Positions 1 to 11,110 of a stretch of DNA of 64,000 bases are shown one piece after another. How positions within the stretch are numbered: position 1 is the first letter of the stretch; each line of letters begins with the position of its first letter. The position numbers and the translations under genes were made by a program. Source of the stretch: Posidonia oceanica (lineage: Eukaryota > Streptophyta > Magnoliopsida > Alismatales > Posidoniaceae); the NCBI GenBank assembly GCA_037176725.1, contig JAZBRS010000044.1, positions 5,952,001 through 6,016,000 of the forward strand. The letters run 5' to 3'. The notes beneath the pieces were generated by a model that saw only the letters and a list, made by a program, of their open reading frames with translations, was not told where the DNA came from and searched no databases.

Positions 1-1
1 A

Positions 2-3000
2 GACCTCTACTGTTTCCCAGAGGCGGTACTCCCTCCAAAGTTCAAAATCCCAGACTTTCAGAAGTATGATGGTAGAGGCTGCCCTATAGCCCATCTGAAG
101 GCGTACTGCGGTGATCTCGCCCAGCTTCAGGTTGACGAGAGGTTGCTGATCTGCCTGTTCCAAAAGAGTTTGTCCAGTCCAGCCCTCAAGTGGTTCACCT
201 CACTTGACATGTCTGCAATCAGGACATGGAACGACCTAAGCCAGGCGTTCTTGGAACAGTATTCCTTCAACCTCGATCTGGTCCCAAAGCGCGTAGACCT
301 AATCGCAACCAAGCAGAATCCGGGCGAGCCGTTCGGGGAGTACGTCGACCGCTAGCGTGCCATTGCTTCACAAGTTCGAGATAGGCCCTCTGACGAGGAG
401 TCTATCGTGATCATTATAAAAGGGGCACAGCCGTCCACCGGAGCTTTGCTTAGCATCCAACCTGTCACAACCTTCACTGCATTGATCCGAGCTGGCACTC
501 GTGTAGAGAGTTCGTTGCGGAGTGGCAACTTCCCCGCACTCTCTGTGCTTGCCAGGCAGGCCCCCGCCAGTAGTAACAGTAGCAGCAGCAGCGCTATCAA
601 CAACAACAATGGCATCAACAACAATCGTCCCAAGAGAAAGGATCTACCGAAGCCCGTTGTTGCATACGTCGATTCCCCTACTGCGCCTGTCCGTCTGGCG
701 TCCCGGTCTGCCCCTCCTCAGATCTATTATGCACCTGCACCTAGGACACACCCCACACCACAAATCACTACCACCGCTCGACCGGTCTATCCTGCCGTAC
801 CGGTTCAGTAAGGACAATTCCAGAGGCCGAGACGGCCACCCGTTGAGAAGCGGAAGTTCACCCCACTGGTGGAACCGCTCACCGCCGTCCTCCCGAAGGT
901 TGCGTCGCTCCTGAAGTTTCCGGAGGTTCACCCGCCACCAAACCCACTACCGCATTGGTTTAAGGCGAACCTTTTCTGTGATTTCCATCAAAGCGTCAGG
1001 CATTCGACTGATAATTGCTTCACTCTCCGGAATGCTATCCAGGATTTGATCGAATCGGGAACGATTGTGATCGACACGCACGAGGCGTCCACTTCTACAC
1101 CATCTCATGCATCTGCATCAGCATCTACCCCAGCTAATATTGTTCGCCAGCCCCCACCGGAGCACTCCTATTCAGGAGGCGCAGGGACCTCAGGAATCCA
1201 TTCTCTGTTTCCTTCTAGATCTCCCACATCTGTGGTAGATCCTTCCGAGCTTATCCATGATGTTTCTACTCCCTTTCCGGTCTCTTTTTATCTTACTGCT
1301 GTCGCCGGCTCCGAGTCGGGCGTTCATATGATCCGACCGCGCACCAGGCCGGAGCGTTCTTCTGCACCAACCACCATGCTTTCTCGGGCTCAAGCCCCAG
1401 TACACCTGCTAGGTAACCCGCAGCCAGTATCCCCAATACATCTCCTAGCCAGACCTCAGCTAGGGTCTCCTGTGCACCTGTTAGCAAGACCTCAATCCTT
1501 ACCTCGTTTGTCTTCCTAGCAATCCTCTTATCCATGCCCTCCTCAACCAATAGGCACCCCTGTAACCCCTCTCGTGCTCGCTGCACGTGCTCCCGTGGTT
1601 ATTAACCTAACTCAGGATACCCATCGCGTACCCTACAGCTACGCCACAGAAATGTGTGCAGAAGTGACGCGATCGGGGAGGGTCTACAAACCCCCAGCAC
1701 TAGTGGCTAGACCTAGTCATCCAGAACCTGCAACACCTCTTCCCTTAGGCCAGCTTACAACCCTACCACCTCCAGGCCAACCTCTTGAATCCACCATAAC
1801 TGAACCTGTTCCCAAAGCCACACTCCCTGCCGCCAAGAAGGGCCAGCCCAAGGCCGACATTACTTCCCAACTCAAAAAGGTTAAAGCCGACATATCCATT
1901 TGGGACCTGATACACACTTCTACCGAACACCGCGAGGCTTTTCTTCGCATATTCCAAGCCGCCCGTGTGTCCCAAATCATAGAACCTGCCACCTTGGAAA
2001 GCATAGTTGGAATGATTGCAGAACCCCAGGTCATCACTTTCACGAGTGATGAGTTGCCTCCGTCGGGGATTAATCATAACCAACCCTTGTTCGTCACGGT
2101 ACAATTCAAGAACTTTCGCATTCCCCTTGCGCTGGTCGATAATGGGTCAGGCCTTAACGTCTGTCCCTTGCAAACAGCAACTTAGCTCGGATTCAAGGCC
2201 GAGGACATTACTCCGGCTGTAAAGGGAATGACAGCTTTTGATAATACCCACCATGATGCTCTAGGGATTCTGATTATTCCTCTTATCATTGGTCCGGTCA
2301 CATTCGATGTGGAATTCTACGTCGTCGACTTGGAGCCTAACTTCAACTTTTTGCTTGGGCGCCCTTGGCTCCACAAGCATCAGGTTATCCCCTCGACCCT
2401 CCATCGCATGACCAAGTTCCGCCGAGGTGACGATGTCATCGTTGTCATGGCAGAAAATTTTGAGAAGGAGTGGATCGAGGTGATTTCCTCTGTCTCTTCG
2501 CGGACTGTCCCTTTTGACACTGAACTCTTGAACGCTTTATACCACGTTAATCGGTGCGAGCCGGTTAACTTTTTACCAGATCTTGAACGTGTCAACTCCT
2601 TGGCCGTTCACAACAATCCTTTTCAGATGGTCGAGAATGTCTGTCACAGGGGGGGCTACGTTAAGGGGACGCCGCTCGAGCGATACGGCCAGGGAATCGC
2701 TAAACCAATCGTGGCGGAAGAACGAAGAGACAATGAGAGTCTTGGATACGACCCACAAGCTGATGAAGGCAAGCGCCCGCAAGCGAAGAATCGAAGGATG
2801 ATCATACCTCGGAACCTCGCTAACTTCACAAGTGCGGGTATCCTGGGTTCAAGCGCCGTTCAAGCCATAGTGCAGTCGGAGCCATGCCAAAGCTCTCCGT
2901 CACTGGGAGAAGACTGGGTCTGCGTTGAGGACTACTACTCAGATGAGGAACAGTCTAGCACAGCAAGGGCAGCTCAGACCTACAGCGAATGCCAGCCCCG

Positions 3001-3052
3001 CTCAACAGCACCTCGGTCGATTTGTCTGGCCCATTCCTTCCACAGATCATAA
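2..3052 (+). pseudogene. gag-protease part of Tat polyprotein (copy 1), broken
   Basis: Gag would form the particle and the protease would cut the polyprotein. The frame is open except for stops at 353 (TAG), 809 (TAA), 1517 (TAG) and 2183 (TAG), all in one frame. The gag core (about 30-560) carries the ALKWF...W..L...F...Y signature of plant gypsy gag. An Asn/Ser-rich stretch follows at about 570-640. A CX2HX4HX4C zinc knuckle lies near 978-1020. The protease active site reads VDNGS (about 2134-2148), a D-N-G variant usual in Tat elements, followed by LLGRPWLH at about 2353-2376. A frameshift near 3000-3035 moves the downstream coding to another frame. Copy 2 (31386-35217) matches throughout and shows Trp at 353, Gln at 809 and Lys at 2183. 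Confidence 0.9.
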
Positions 3053-4259
3053 AGCAGCAGATTTGGTAGAACCTTTGGCAGATTTGACAGTCTCTGATTC
3101 TCCTGCAGTCTTGTCAACATCACCAGTACCAGCTCAAGCCGCTCTGAGTTCAAAGACACCAACTCAAGCGCAGTTAATCAGTCCGCTCGCAACCACTGTC
3201 GCATCGGTACAACTGTCACCCTCTCAAGAGGGTCAACCACTGAGTTCAGTCAGCAGCGTAACTCAGCCCTTTTCAGTAGCTGCATCTCAAGCAATGCCGC
3301 CGGCTCAGTCAGTCATGCACTCTCCTGCCGCAGAACAGCAACTCTCATGGCAAGACCCTATGGCGTCAGAGGCCGCGCTCTCACCATCACCACCAGTCGT
3401 AGAGGACCAGCTGAGCATCATAGTCTCCCGGCCCTTGAGCCTTCAGAAGAGCACCTCTGCCTACCCTCTAATTGCAACAGTGACCCTGGCAGCATACCCA
3501 TCTATGGCCCCGCTGACCAGCCTGTCTGGATCTCCCATGCCGAGGCTATCGCTATCAGGCGCGCCCGTGAGCCAGACCATGCAAATACCAAGGACAGCGA
3601 TCCATCTTGCAGCCGAGCCAGTGCCACAAGCCCCCGGCGCCTACTACGTCGACTCACCCTCAAATGAGGAGGAAGGAGGGGCGATAGAAGCCCAGGTCGA
3701 TTCATGGATGTCCGATTTGGAGCTGCTTTATCAAGAACAGCTCGAGTCGATAGCAGAAGACCTGGCACAGCACCAAGCCCCAGAAAGGAAAGGAAAAGCC
3801 GTGGTTACGGATCCTCCTCTGCGAGAGGACCACGCCTCCATCATGGTCCTGGAAGAAAATTCAGTAATGCCGGACTCCCCTAGACCAGACGAGCTCATTA
3901 CCCTTCAACCAGAAGGTGAGTCTAGGTGGCTCGTGCAGCACATGCCTCACTTGGGCAGGGTAGCAAGTGGTAGTATCCAGGTCAGCCGCCAGTCCGACAT
4001 ACCCTCCACAAGCATATTAGCAGACTCAGAAGAGGAAGCACCAGCAGATCACGCAACAGCAGTAACAGAGCAGAAAGCAGAATCAGTAATAGAGTTGTCA
4101 GCAGTCTTAGTAGCGGGGCCATCAGCAGTATTAGTCGCAGAATCAGCAAGACCTTCAGTAATATCAGCAGAGCATGCAGCAGTGTCATCAGCAGCAGAAT
4201 AGACAGGGGAAGTCACCAGGACAGAGGTCGCGTGCCGAGGATACAGAAACACTCGAGTA
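2925..4259 (+). pseudogene. Low-complexity linker between protease and RT of Tat polyprotein (copy 1)
   Basis: The frame opened by the frameshift near 3000-3035 continues as a Ser/Pro/Ala/Gln-rich stretch. It carries no recognisable enzyme domain and ends in an acidic part and an Ala/Val/Ser-rich tail before a TAG stop at 4200. The same frame resumes at once toward RT, so this is polyprotein linker and not a separate gene. Copy 2 has the matching stretch up to about 35217, which supports real though fast-evolving coding sequence. Ogre-type relatives have an intron in this interval. I did not find a convincing donor and acceptor pair here, but I cannot exclude one. Confidence 0.65.
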
Positions 4260-4262
4260 GGC

Positions 4263-5906
4263 GTGACCATCCTGAGGCGTCACCAGGGCCAAGAAGTAGA
4301 ACATCTACACTCCTTTGATATAACAAACCCCACCTTCGAAAAGGAGATCCTCTCGGAACTTGTTGCATACGAAGAAGAAGACAATACAGGCGAGGATGAG
4401 AATGATGAACCATCACCTGAGTTCCGGCCCTATGACCACAATCCAGAAGGCCCCAACCTGCATGTTGAGGAAGAAACAGAGGTTGTTAACCTCGGCACAG
4501 CCGAAGAAACCAAAGAAGTTCGCATCAGCGCCCTACTATCTCCCCAAGCCAGAATAGAGTTCATCGCATTTCTGAAAGAGTATGTGGATGTCTTCGCCTG
4601 GACTTATGAAGATATGGTTGGCCTCGATGTCGAAATAGTAGTCCATAACTTGCCCTTGAAACCAGATGCCAAGCCAGTAAAGCAGAAGCTAAGAAGATGG
4701 CAACCACAGTGGCTGCTCATGATCAAGGAAGAGATAATGAAGCAGCTCGATGTCAATTTTCTGAAGGTCACCCTTTACCCTGAGTGGCTTGCGAACATCG
4801 TGCCAGTGCCCAAGAAGGATGGCCGGATCCGGATATGTATCGACTACAGGGACCTGAACAAGGCGAGCCCCAAGGACGACTTCCCATTGCCTCACATTGA
4901 CGTCCTAGTCGACAACACTGCGGGTCACAAGATGCTATCCTTTATGGACGGCTTCTCCGGCTATAATCAGATCAAAATGGCAGAAGAAGACATGGAAAAG
5001 ACTTCATTCATCACCCTCTAGGGGGTCTTCTGTTATCAAGTTATGCCGTTTAGGTTGAAGAATGCTGGCGCAACCTATCAGAGGGCCATGACTACACTTT
5101 TTCACGACCTCATGCACCAAGAAGTGGAGGTCTATGTAGACAACATGATTGCTAAGACCAAAGAGCCTGAGGATCACCTTGCTTGCCTGAAGAAGCTCTT
5201 TGACCGATTGAGGAAATACAGACTGAGACTTAACCCCAGTAAATGCATGTTTCGGGTTTCATCTGGCAAACTTCTGGGCTACATTGTTAGCCAAAGGGGG
5301 ATTGAAGTGGACCCGATGAAAGCAAAAGCCATCGTGGACATGCCACCCCCTAGAACCGAGAAGGAGGTTCGAGGCCTACTTGGGCGTTTACAGTATATCA
5401 GTCACTTCATTGCACAGCTTACGCCCATCTGCGAGCCTATATTCAAACTCCTGAAGAAGAACGCACAAATTGACTGGAACGAGGTGTGCCAGGCCGCATT
5501 TGATAAAATCAAGCAACTTCTGGTCAAACCTCCTGTCCTGGTTCCTCCCATGCCAGGAAGACCTTTGCTTCTCTACCTTTCTACCACGCAGCATTCCATG
5601 GGCGCCGTCTTGGGCCAACACGACGAATCTGGTAGGAAGGAGCGCGCCATTTACTACCTGAGCAAGAAGTTTAATGAATGCGAGGCCAGGTACAGCACAA
5701 TGGAGAAGACCTGTCTATCCCTTGTCTGGGCCGCACAGAAACTGAGGCATTATATGATGGCATACCCAGTTCAGCTCTTGTGCTGGCATGTTCCTATCAA
5801 GTTTCTCTTCCAAAAGCCGGCTCTGGTGGGCAGATGTGTCAAATGGCAGGTGTTGTTATCTCAGTACGACATCACCTTCGTCACACAGAGATCTATGAAG
5901 GGCTAG
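4263..5906 (+). pseudogene. Reverse transcriptase and first RNase H of Tat pol (copy 1), inactive
   Basis: The RT palm and fingers are clear: a VPKKDGRIRICIDYRDLNKA block (about 4801-4860), a FMDGFSGYNQI block with the first catalytic Asp (about 4940-4975), and a VMPFRLKNAGATYQRAM block after 5040. The YVDD box at 5133-5144 reads YVDN, so one of the two catalytic aspartates of that box is lost. This is a GAC to AAC change inside a former CG. A TAG at 5019 replaces the Trp of the ITPWG block. The connection and gypsy-type RNase H follow, with the YLSKKFNECEARYS block, and the segment ends at a TAG (5904). Family assignment is certain; the copy cannot make active RT. Confidence 0.92.
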
Positions 5907-5909
5907 GCT

Positions 5910-6480
5910 ATGGCAGATCACCCTGCTGATTTTCCTTTGCCTGAATACCAGCCACTCCAGACGCAGTTCCCTGACGAGGACATTCTCTTTGCAATGGAGG
6001 ACTCTGAGGAGAAAGACCCTGAGGAGCAAGAGCAATGGCAACTGTACTTTGACGGTGCTGTCAACAAAAAGGGTCGAGGCATAGGCGCAGTGTTGACCAC
6101 GCCCCAGGGGAAGTTGACTTTCGCATGCACAAACAATGAAGCAGAATATGAAGCGTGCATCCTGGGTTTGAAAGTCGCCCTCGAGCATAAGGCACAAAAG
6201 TTGCGTGTGCATGGCGATGCCATGTTGGTGATCTCTCAAGTGAATGGCAACTGGAAGACAAAGGATCCGAAACTTGTGCCATATCACGAATGCCTGCTGA
6301 GGCTAATAGAAGAGTTCAGGAGCATCAATTTCACATACATGAACAGAGCAAAGAATGCGTATGCAGACGCGCTAGCAACCCTAGCATCCTGGCTCAGTAT
6401 ACCAGAAAACAGCATGGTAGATGTGTCAGTTACCTGCATAGAGGAGCCTGCGCATTGCATGAACGTAGAGGAAGTAGATT
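5910..6480 (+). pseudogene. Second RNase H domain of Tat pol (copy 1)
   Basis: In frame with RT lies a second RNase H with YFDGAVNKKG (first Asp), TNNEAEYEA (Glu), GDAMLVISQ (Asp) and NAYADALA (last Asp). All four acidic positions are still present. Two RNase H domains in one pol are characteristic of the Tat lineage, where the extra one is thought to have been acquired and the older one to have become less constrained. The domain follows the TAG at 5904 (probably a former Gln codon) and continues without a stop into the integrase region. Confidence 0.9.
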
Positions 6481-6539
6481 CGGCAGAAGAGCGGCCGTGG
6501 TATCACGACATTAAAGCATTTTTGGAATCCAGCAGCCTT

Positions 6540-7739
6540 CTGCCTGGCACCACTGGAGAAGATAAGAGAACTTTGGCGCGTTTGGCGTCAAAATATGTAT
6601 TAGGGGCTGAGCAGCTATACAGAAGATCATACAATCAGATGCTATTGCACTGCCTGGACAAGCCGAAGGCTGATACGCTAATGCTTCAAGTGCATGCAGG
6701 GACTTGTGGCCCGCACATGAACGGCGTCCTCTTAGCCAAGAAGATCATGCTCCAAGGATATTTTTGGCAAACCATGGAGGCGGACTGTTGCCGGTTCGTG
6801 CGTAAATGCCACAACTGTTAGGTCCATGGTAACTTTATCAAGGCTCCCCCTCATCAGCTGCATAACATGTCCTCACCATGGCCTTTCTCCACCTGGGGAA
6901 GCGACGTCATTGGCACAATACACCCCGCTGCTTCAAACGACCATCGCTTCATCATGGTAGCAATTGACTACTTCACTAAGTGGGTGGAAGCAGCCTCTTA
7001 TAAGACAGTCACCGCGGTGGCAACAGAAAAGTTTATCAGGAACAATCTCGTTGCCCGATACGGGGTCCCGTACTCCATCATCTCTGATAATGGCACAAAC
7101 TTCATTGCCAAAAGAACTGAGGAGTTCCTGCAGAGTCTCAAGATCAAGCATCACAGGTCCTCGCCTTATCGGCCATAGATGAATGGAGTGGTGGAGTCTG
7201 CTAACAAAAACATTATCAAAATCATGAAGAAGATGGCAGAAAACCACAAGGATTGGCATGATAAGCTCCCGTACGCGCTCTGGGCGTACAGGACATCAAT
7301 CCGGACCTCGACAGGAGCCACCCCGTACTCTATGGTGTACGGCATGGAAGCGGTATTACCCGTCGAAGTAGAGAACCCCTCACTACGGATCCTACGAGAA
7401 ACTGAGTTGGAAGAGGCAGAATGGGTCGAAGACCGCTGCGTCCAACTGAATCTGATTGATGAGCACAGACTACAAACTATGCATAATGCTCACTGTTACC
7501 AGAAACGAATGGCTAGAGCGTTCTTGAAGAAAGTCTGGCCTAGAAGCTTCCAGCCAGGAGATCTCGTTCTGCGTGCCATTCATTTACCCGACGGTCAAGG
7601 CAAATTCCGACCTAACTGGCGTGGCCTCTTCGTGGTTAAGTAGGTCTTCTCAGGCGGTGCGGTAACTCTTGAGGACATGGACCAGGTCAAGCAGTCCGAG
7701 CCAGTCAACTTGGGCTACCTCAAGAAGTACTATCAGTAG
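6540..7739 (+). pseudogene. Integrase of Tat pol (copy 1), broken by TAG codons
   Basis: The integrase would insert the cDNA into host DNA. A zinc-binding N-terminal part shows VHAGTCGPH and KCHNC (about 6690-6818). The catalytic core has Asp at 6903-6905 (GSDVIG), Asp at 7086-7088 (ISDNGT) and Glu at 7194-7196 (VVESANKN), giving the D,D35E spacing. Stops are TAG at 6819, 7176 and 7641. The first two fall where the family has Gln (C-Q-VHG and YRP-Q-MNG). The C-terminal part has PGDLVLR and RPNWRG and ends at LKKYYQ with the natural stop at 7737-7739. No chromodomain follows, as expected for Tat. Confidence 0.92.
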
Positions 7740-9097
7740 CTGGAAGCAACCATTGCGGATCCTTCGTCCCACCTTTCGTACTCCCATCACTCGCATGTTT
7801 CTGTACCTCTTTTCGCCTTATCTCCCCCATACACCACTTTATCCTATCTTCTGCATTTTTTATCACTGCATTCCCCTACATTCCTTCTCACATCTCCTTT
7901 ACAATCATCATCGTCATCCTCTCAACTCATGTATTGCATATTGCCCGGTGATGAAAACCGGAGGTGCTTGCCTGCCTACGGAAGGAGTCTCCCGACCTCA
8001 CCTGACACTACTTAGACATCTTAGCTAGTGAGGGAGCCACTACTCAGTGAGAGTGGGCAAAATGCCCAAACACCTAGGGACTTACACTCCTAGAAAGATG
8101 CTAGGCTTTAGCCAGAAAGGAACACATGTCTAAGCCTAGACGCGCAAGAAAAGAAAGAAAGAGAGAGCCAAAGTCAGTACTCGAAGGCCCTAACCCCCAC
8201 GGCTCAGAAGTCAGACACCCATTTCCTCTAGGGTAGGGATAGCGGAGATCTGCAAGCCTGAAAAAAAAAAAAAAAAGAGGGAAAAAAGAATGATAAAAAA
8301 GGGGAAAAGAAAGAAAAACAACAAAAAAAAGAGAATGATGGAAAAGAAAAAAGAGAATGATAGAAAAGGAAAAGGAGAAGAACAAAGGTAAAATCCCGAA
8401 AATGAAGGCAGGCAAGGTAATCCCGCACCTTTCACCTACCCTAGAGAAGAGTTATAGTTCGGGCCAGGTCCTCCTTGTTTCCAAAATAGGAATGAGGAGA
8501 GCCCTGCACACCTACATAAGAAAGGAGGGAAAAGGTAGGAGTGAGTGTAAGTCCTTGAGAGTTTGGCATAGAGCCCGTCCTCTCTACACCACCACCAAAC
8601 ATCACCAACACCCCTTCCTGGAGTGCCACCAACAAGTTAGGAGTCTGAGTAGAGTCCAGTGAGTCAAGGACCACTCCCTTCCGGTGCAGCAGGCCCCAAA
8701 GCACTCCCGATGCTGAGGGCAAACTACACCAATCAAAAATCATGCATACATCCGCATTTCCAATCATCTCCCCTCCCTTTGATCATTCCGCTTTGCAAGG
8801 CTTGCTCCGGCACTAAGACAGTACTCCTACTCAGCACGTGTTGGCATCACTAGGCTGTGACGACCCAGAACTCCCGCCAGTTCCCGCCCCGTGCCAGCAG
8901 AATCCCTTTGCTTATATGTGTTTAATTGCCATGATCTGAATGTTTACTGTTGGATGTGTTGAACTGTTTTACCAGCTTCAGAGTCTACTTTCAATCAGTA
9001 ATTATGTGCCTATATGAGATCTGATAAGTCACAGTCTTGGTAACAAGTACCTGAAGATTTTACGACAGCCGTCTGCCTGCATTCTGCAGTCTGCACA
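7740..9097 (+). other. Non-coding interval between pol and the downstream ORF, with long purine tract
   Basis: No coding is supported here. It opens with C/T-rich sequence (about 7740-7900). A purine-only run of A, AAAG and GGAAA blocks lies at about 8261-8395. Open frames across the purine tract, on either strand, are low-complexity artefacts. The true polypurine primer of the element is at 12472, next to the LTR, so this tract is probably not the plus-strand primer. Confidence 0.6.
8261..8395 (+). repeat. Purine-rich low-complexity tract
   Basis: About 130 bases are almost entirely A and G, beginning with a run of A. Reading frames on the opposite strand give Phe/Ser/Leu-rich nonsense. Confidence 0.8.
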
Positions 9098-10291
9098 ATG
9101 GGTTTCCCCACTCTAGTGACCTCGGCACACTGTTCTGAGATCCTGCGAGAGTGGATCGGCAAGCTTACCAAAGATGACTGCGAGAAGCTACGCCTATGGG
9201 GCATTCCAACCAAATTGCTGAAGGCTGCTGATGTAGAAGTGAGCCGCCATCTTCTGTGCGCCGCTGCAAGGTTCTGGAAACCGGTACACCATGTCTTCTG
9301 TTCTGACAAAACTGAACTGACACCTACACTGGAGGAAGTGCACCGGATCTATGGCTTTTCCAAGATCTTGGGGCCGCCCATCTTCTTGAGGCGTGACGGA
9401 TACATTGCGGTCCTGAAACAGCGGACTGGACTCTCTACTTGAAGTTGCCAGCAAAGGCTGATTTGCACCAGCGGGCCCACACCCCTACTTCGCCTAGCAT
9501 ATTTTGATGATACTGTGGAAAAGCGCGCTGAACTCGGAGACGAGCTGTGGCTCCAAGGACTTGTTACCCGTTTCCTAGGCGAGCTGGTCTTTACTCATGG
9601 TAAGGCGACGGTGGCCGTCGAGATCGCTGAAATAGCACTCGCTGTGGTGACTCACCAGATAGACCTGGCACCGGTTGTTTTGGCAGAAACATACCGCGGA
9701 CTAGACCACATTTCGCATCGCTGCCACCACTTTCATGGTTGCGGAGCACTTATTCAGGTCTGGCTAGCCACACACATCGGGATAGGCCTTCTGCGCCCCC
9801 AGGTGCATGCCTTTGAGGCCTACTGCAACAGCGGCCACGCCAAGACAGTCAAGAGCGTCAAGGAAGAATACGAGAAGCTATCAGAGCTGACAGATGACAC
9901 AGTAACCTGGCCTTCCATGGCCGAACCGTTCACTGTCTTCTTCAGCACACGCGACATGCGGCTGATTGTACTACCAGGATTTACCGCGGGTGTGGAATAC
10001 CACCCTATCAGGGTCATGCACCAGTTCAGTTTCTAGTAGGATGCCTTTGTCGACAGCCCAGCACCTAGGCTCCTTCAAGCATATCCCCTCAGTACAACCA
10101 TCCCAACGAAGGAACTAGCCAATCTGATGCAGCATGGAGTGCGATCAACAGACATCGCGACTACGAGAGGCACAGGGTGTACTCCTGAGTACATCACCGA
10201 GGTGCAAGACCTTTGGCCCATCAATGAAATCCCACCAAGCGGTCCCTTGTTCCCTGACTCTGGAAAATCAAAGAAGGCCCAAACCAGCTAG
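9098..10291 (+). pseudogene. DUF7745 / plant-mobile-domain-like ORF carried by the Tat element, with three in-frame stops
   Basis: One plus-strand frame of about 397 codons runs from ATG 9098 to a stop at 10289-10291. It is interrupted only by TGA at 9440 and two adjacent TAG codons at 10034 and 10037, with no frameshift. An early block has the form FWKPVHHVF...TELTPTLEEV, and a later one LGELVFTHGKATVAVEIAEIAL...PVVLAETYRGLDHISHRC...GCGALIQVWLATHIG. These resemble the transposon-associated plant mobile domain family called DUF7745. That assignment is from memory of the family, and its biochemical role is unknown to me. It lies in sense orientation between pol and the 3' LTR, so it is probably cargo of the element. 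The double TAG falls where Gln-Gln would fit. Confidence 0.7.
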
Positions 10292-10734
10292 AGCCGTTAT
10301 GCAGCTGTCATTCAGTTTCCTTTCAAGTTATGTTGTATTTTCTGGCTTGCCACAGGCGTGTAACCAACAGTTCTATCAATGCAAAAGTGTTTTGTGCTGG
10401 CTACTCGCATTTCAAAGCTGCTTAATGCATTCCATGCTCCGTACCAATCATATCCTGAGGCCCCTGGCTAGACTTGTTGCCCACATGACGTAGGAAAGTC
10501 CTCAGCAATCAACCAAGACTCCAGGACCTCTGCGGACCCACGCCATCAAATCCTGCTACCAGACATCCCCAGCTGACTCTTCGTCGGGCTGGTACCTCAA
10601 ACTACTCATTTGACAAACACGTTAGTTTTGTCCATCCTTCGCTTTTCGATGCCGGGGACGCTTCGGCTGACCCCTGGTATCAGGGCATCTTTTCAGATGC
10701 CCTGCGGTATTTCATCCGTATCATCCCCTTCCTC
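10292..10734 (+). other. Non-coding spacer
   Basis: There is no convincing coding sequence or repeat. It separates the DUF7745-like frame from the GATA-stem arrays and becomes C/T-rich near 10700. Confidence 0.5.
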
Positions 10735-11062
10735 TTTGCCGGCCGATAAGTCCGATATCTTATCATCTCTTTCCTTTTGCCGGCCAATAAGTCCGATATC
10801 TTATCGTCTCTTTCCTTTTGCCGGCCGATAAGTCCGATATCTTATCACCCCTTTCCCTTTGCCGGTCGAAAAGTCTGATATCTTATCATTCCTTTATCCC
10901 CTCTTTGCCGGCCGATAAGTCCGATATCTTATCACCCCTTTCCCTTTGCCGGCTGATAAGTCCGATATCTTATCATTCCATCATTCCCTCTTTGCCGGTC
11001 GATAAGTCCGCTCTTTTATCACCCCTTTCTCTTTGTCGGCCGATAAGTCCGATATCTTATCA
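10735..11062 (+). repeat. Tandem inverted-repeat array A (GATAAG...CTTATC), 8 copies
   Basis: Eight tandem copies of a 41-46 bp unit each carry a small inverted repeat with stem GATAAG / CTTATC and a loop of about 8 nt. The stems begin at 10745, 10786, 10827, 10868, 10913, 10955, 11001 and 11042. Copies 2, 4 and 7 have a degraded stem. Each unit has a GCCGG-rich left side and a C/T-rich tail (such as ACCCCTTTCCC). GATAAG is the core of plant I-box/GATA-factor sites, so each unit offers such a site on both strands. Any function is inference. Confidence 0.9.
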
Positions 11063-11110
11063 ATCCCTTTCCGATCAATCAATCAATCAAGCAATCAATC
11101 ACTGCTCTTT

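Noticed and set aside
353..7643. In-frame TAG codons as programmed readthrough or codon reassignment
   Set aside because: Copy 2 has sense codons at the comparable places, one TAG comes from AAG, and other inactivating changes (frameshift, YVDN) are present. Decay of methylated DNA is simpler.
8101..8435. Phe/Ser-rich minus-strand ORFs
   Set aside because: They are translations of the purine tract at 8261-8395.
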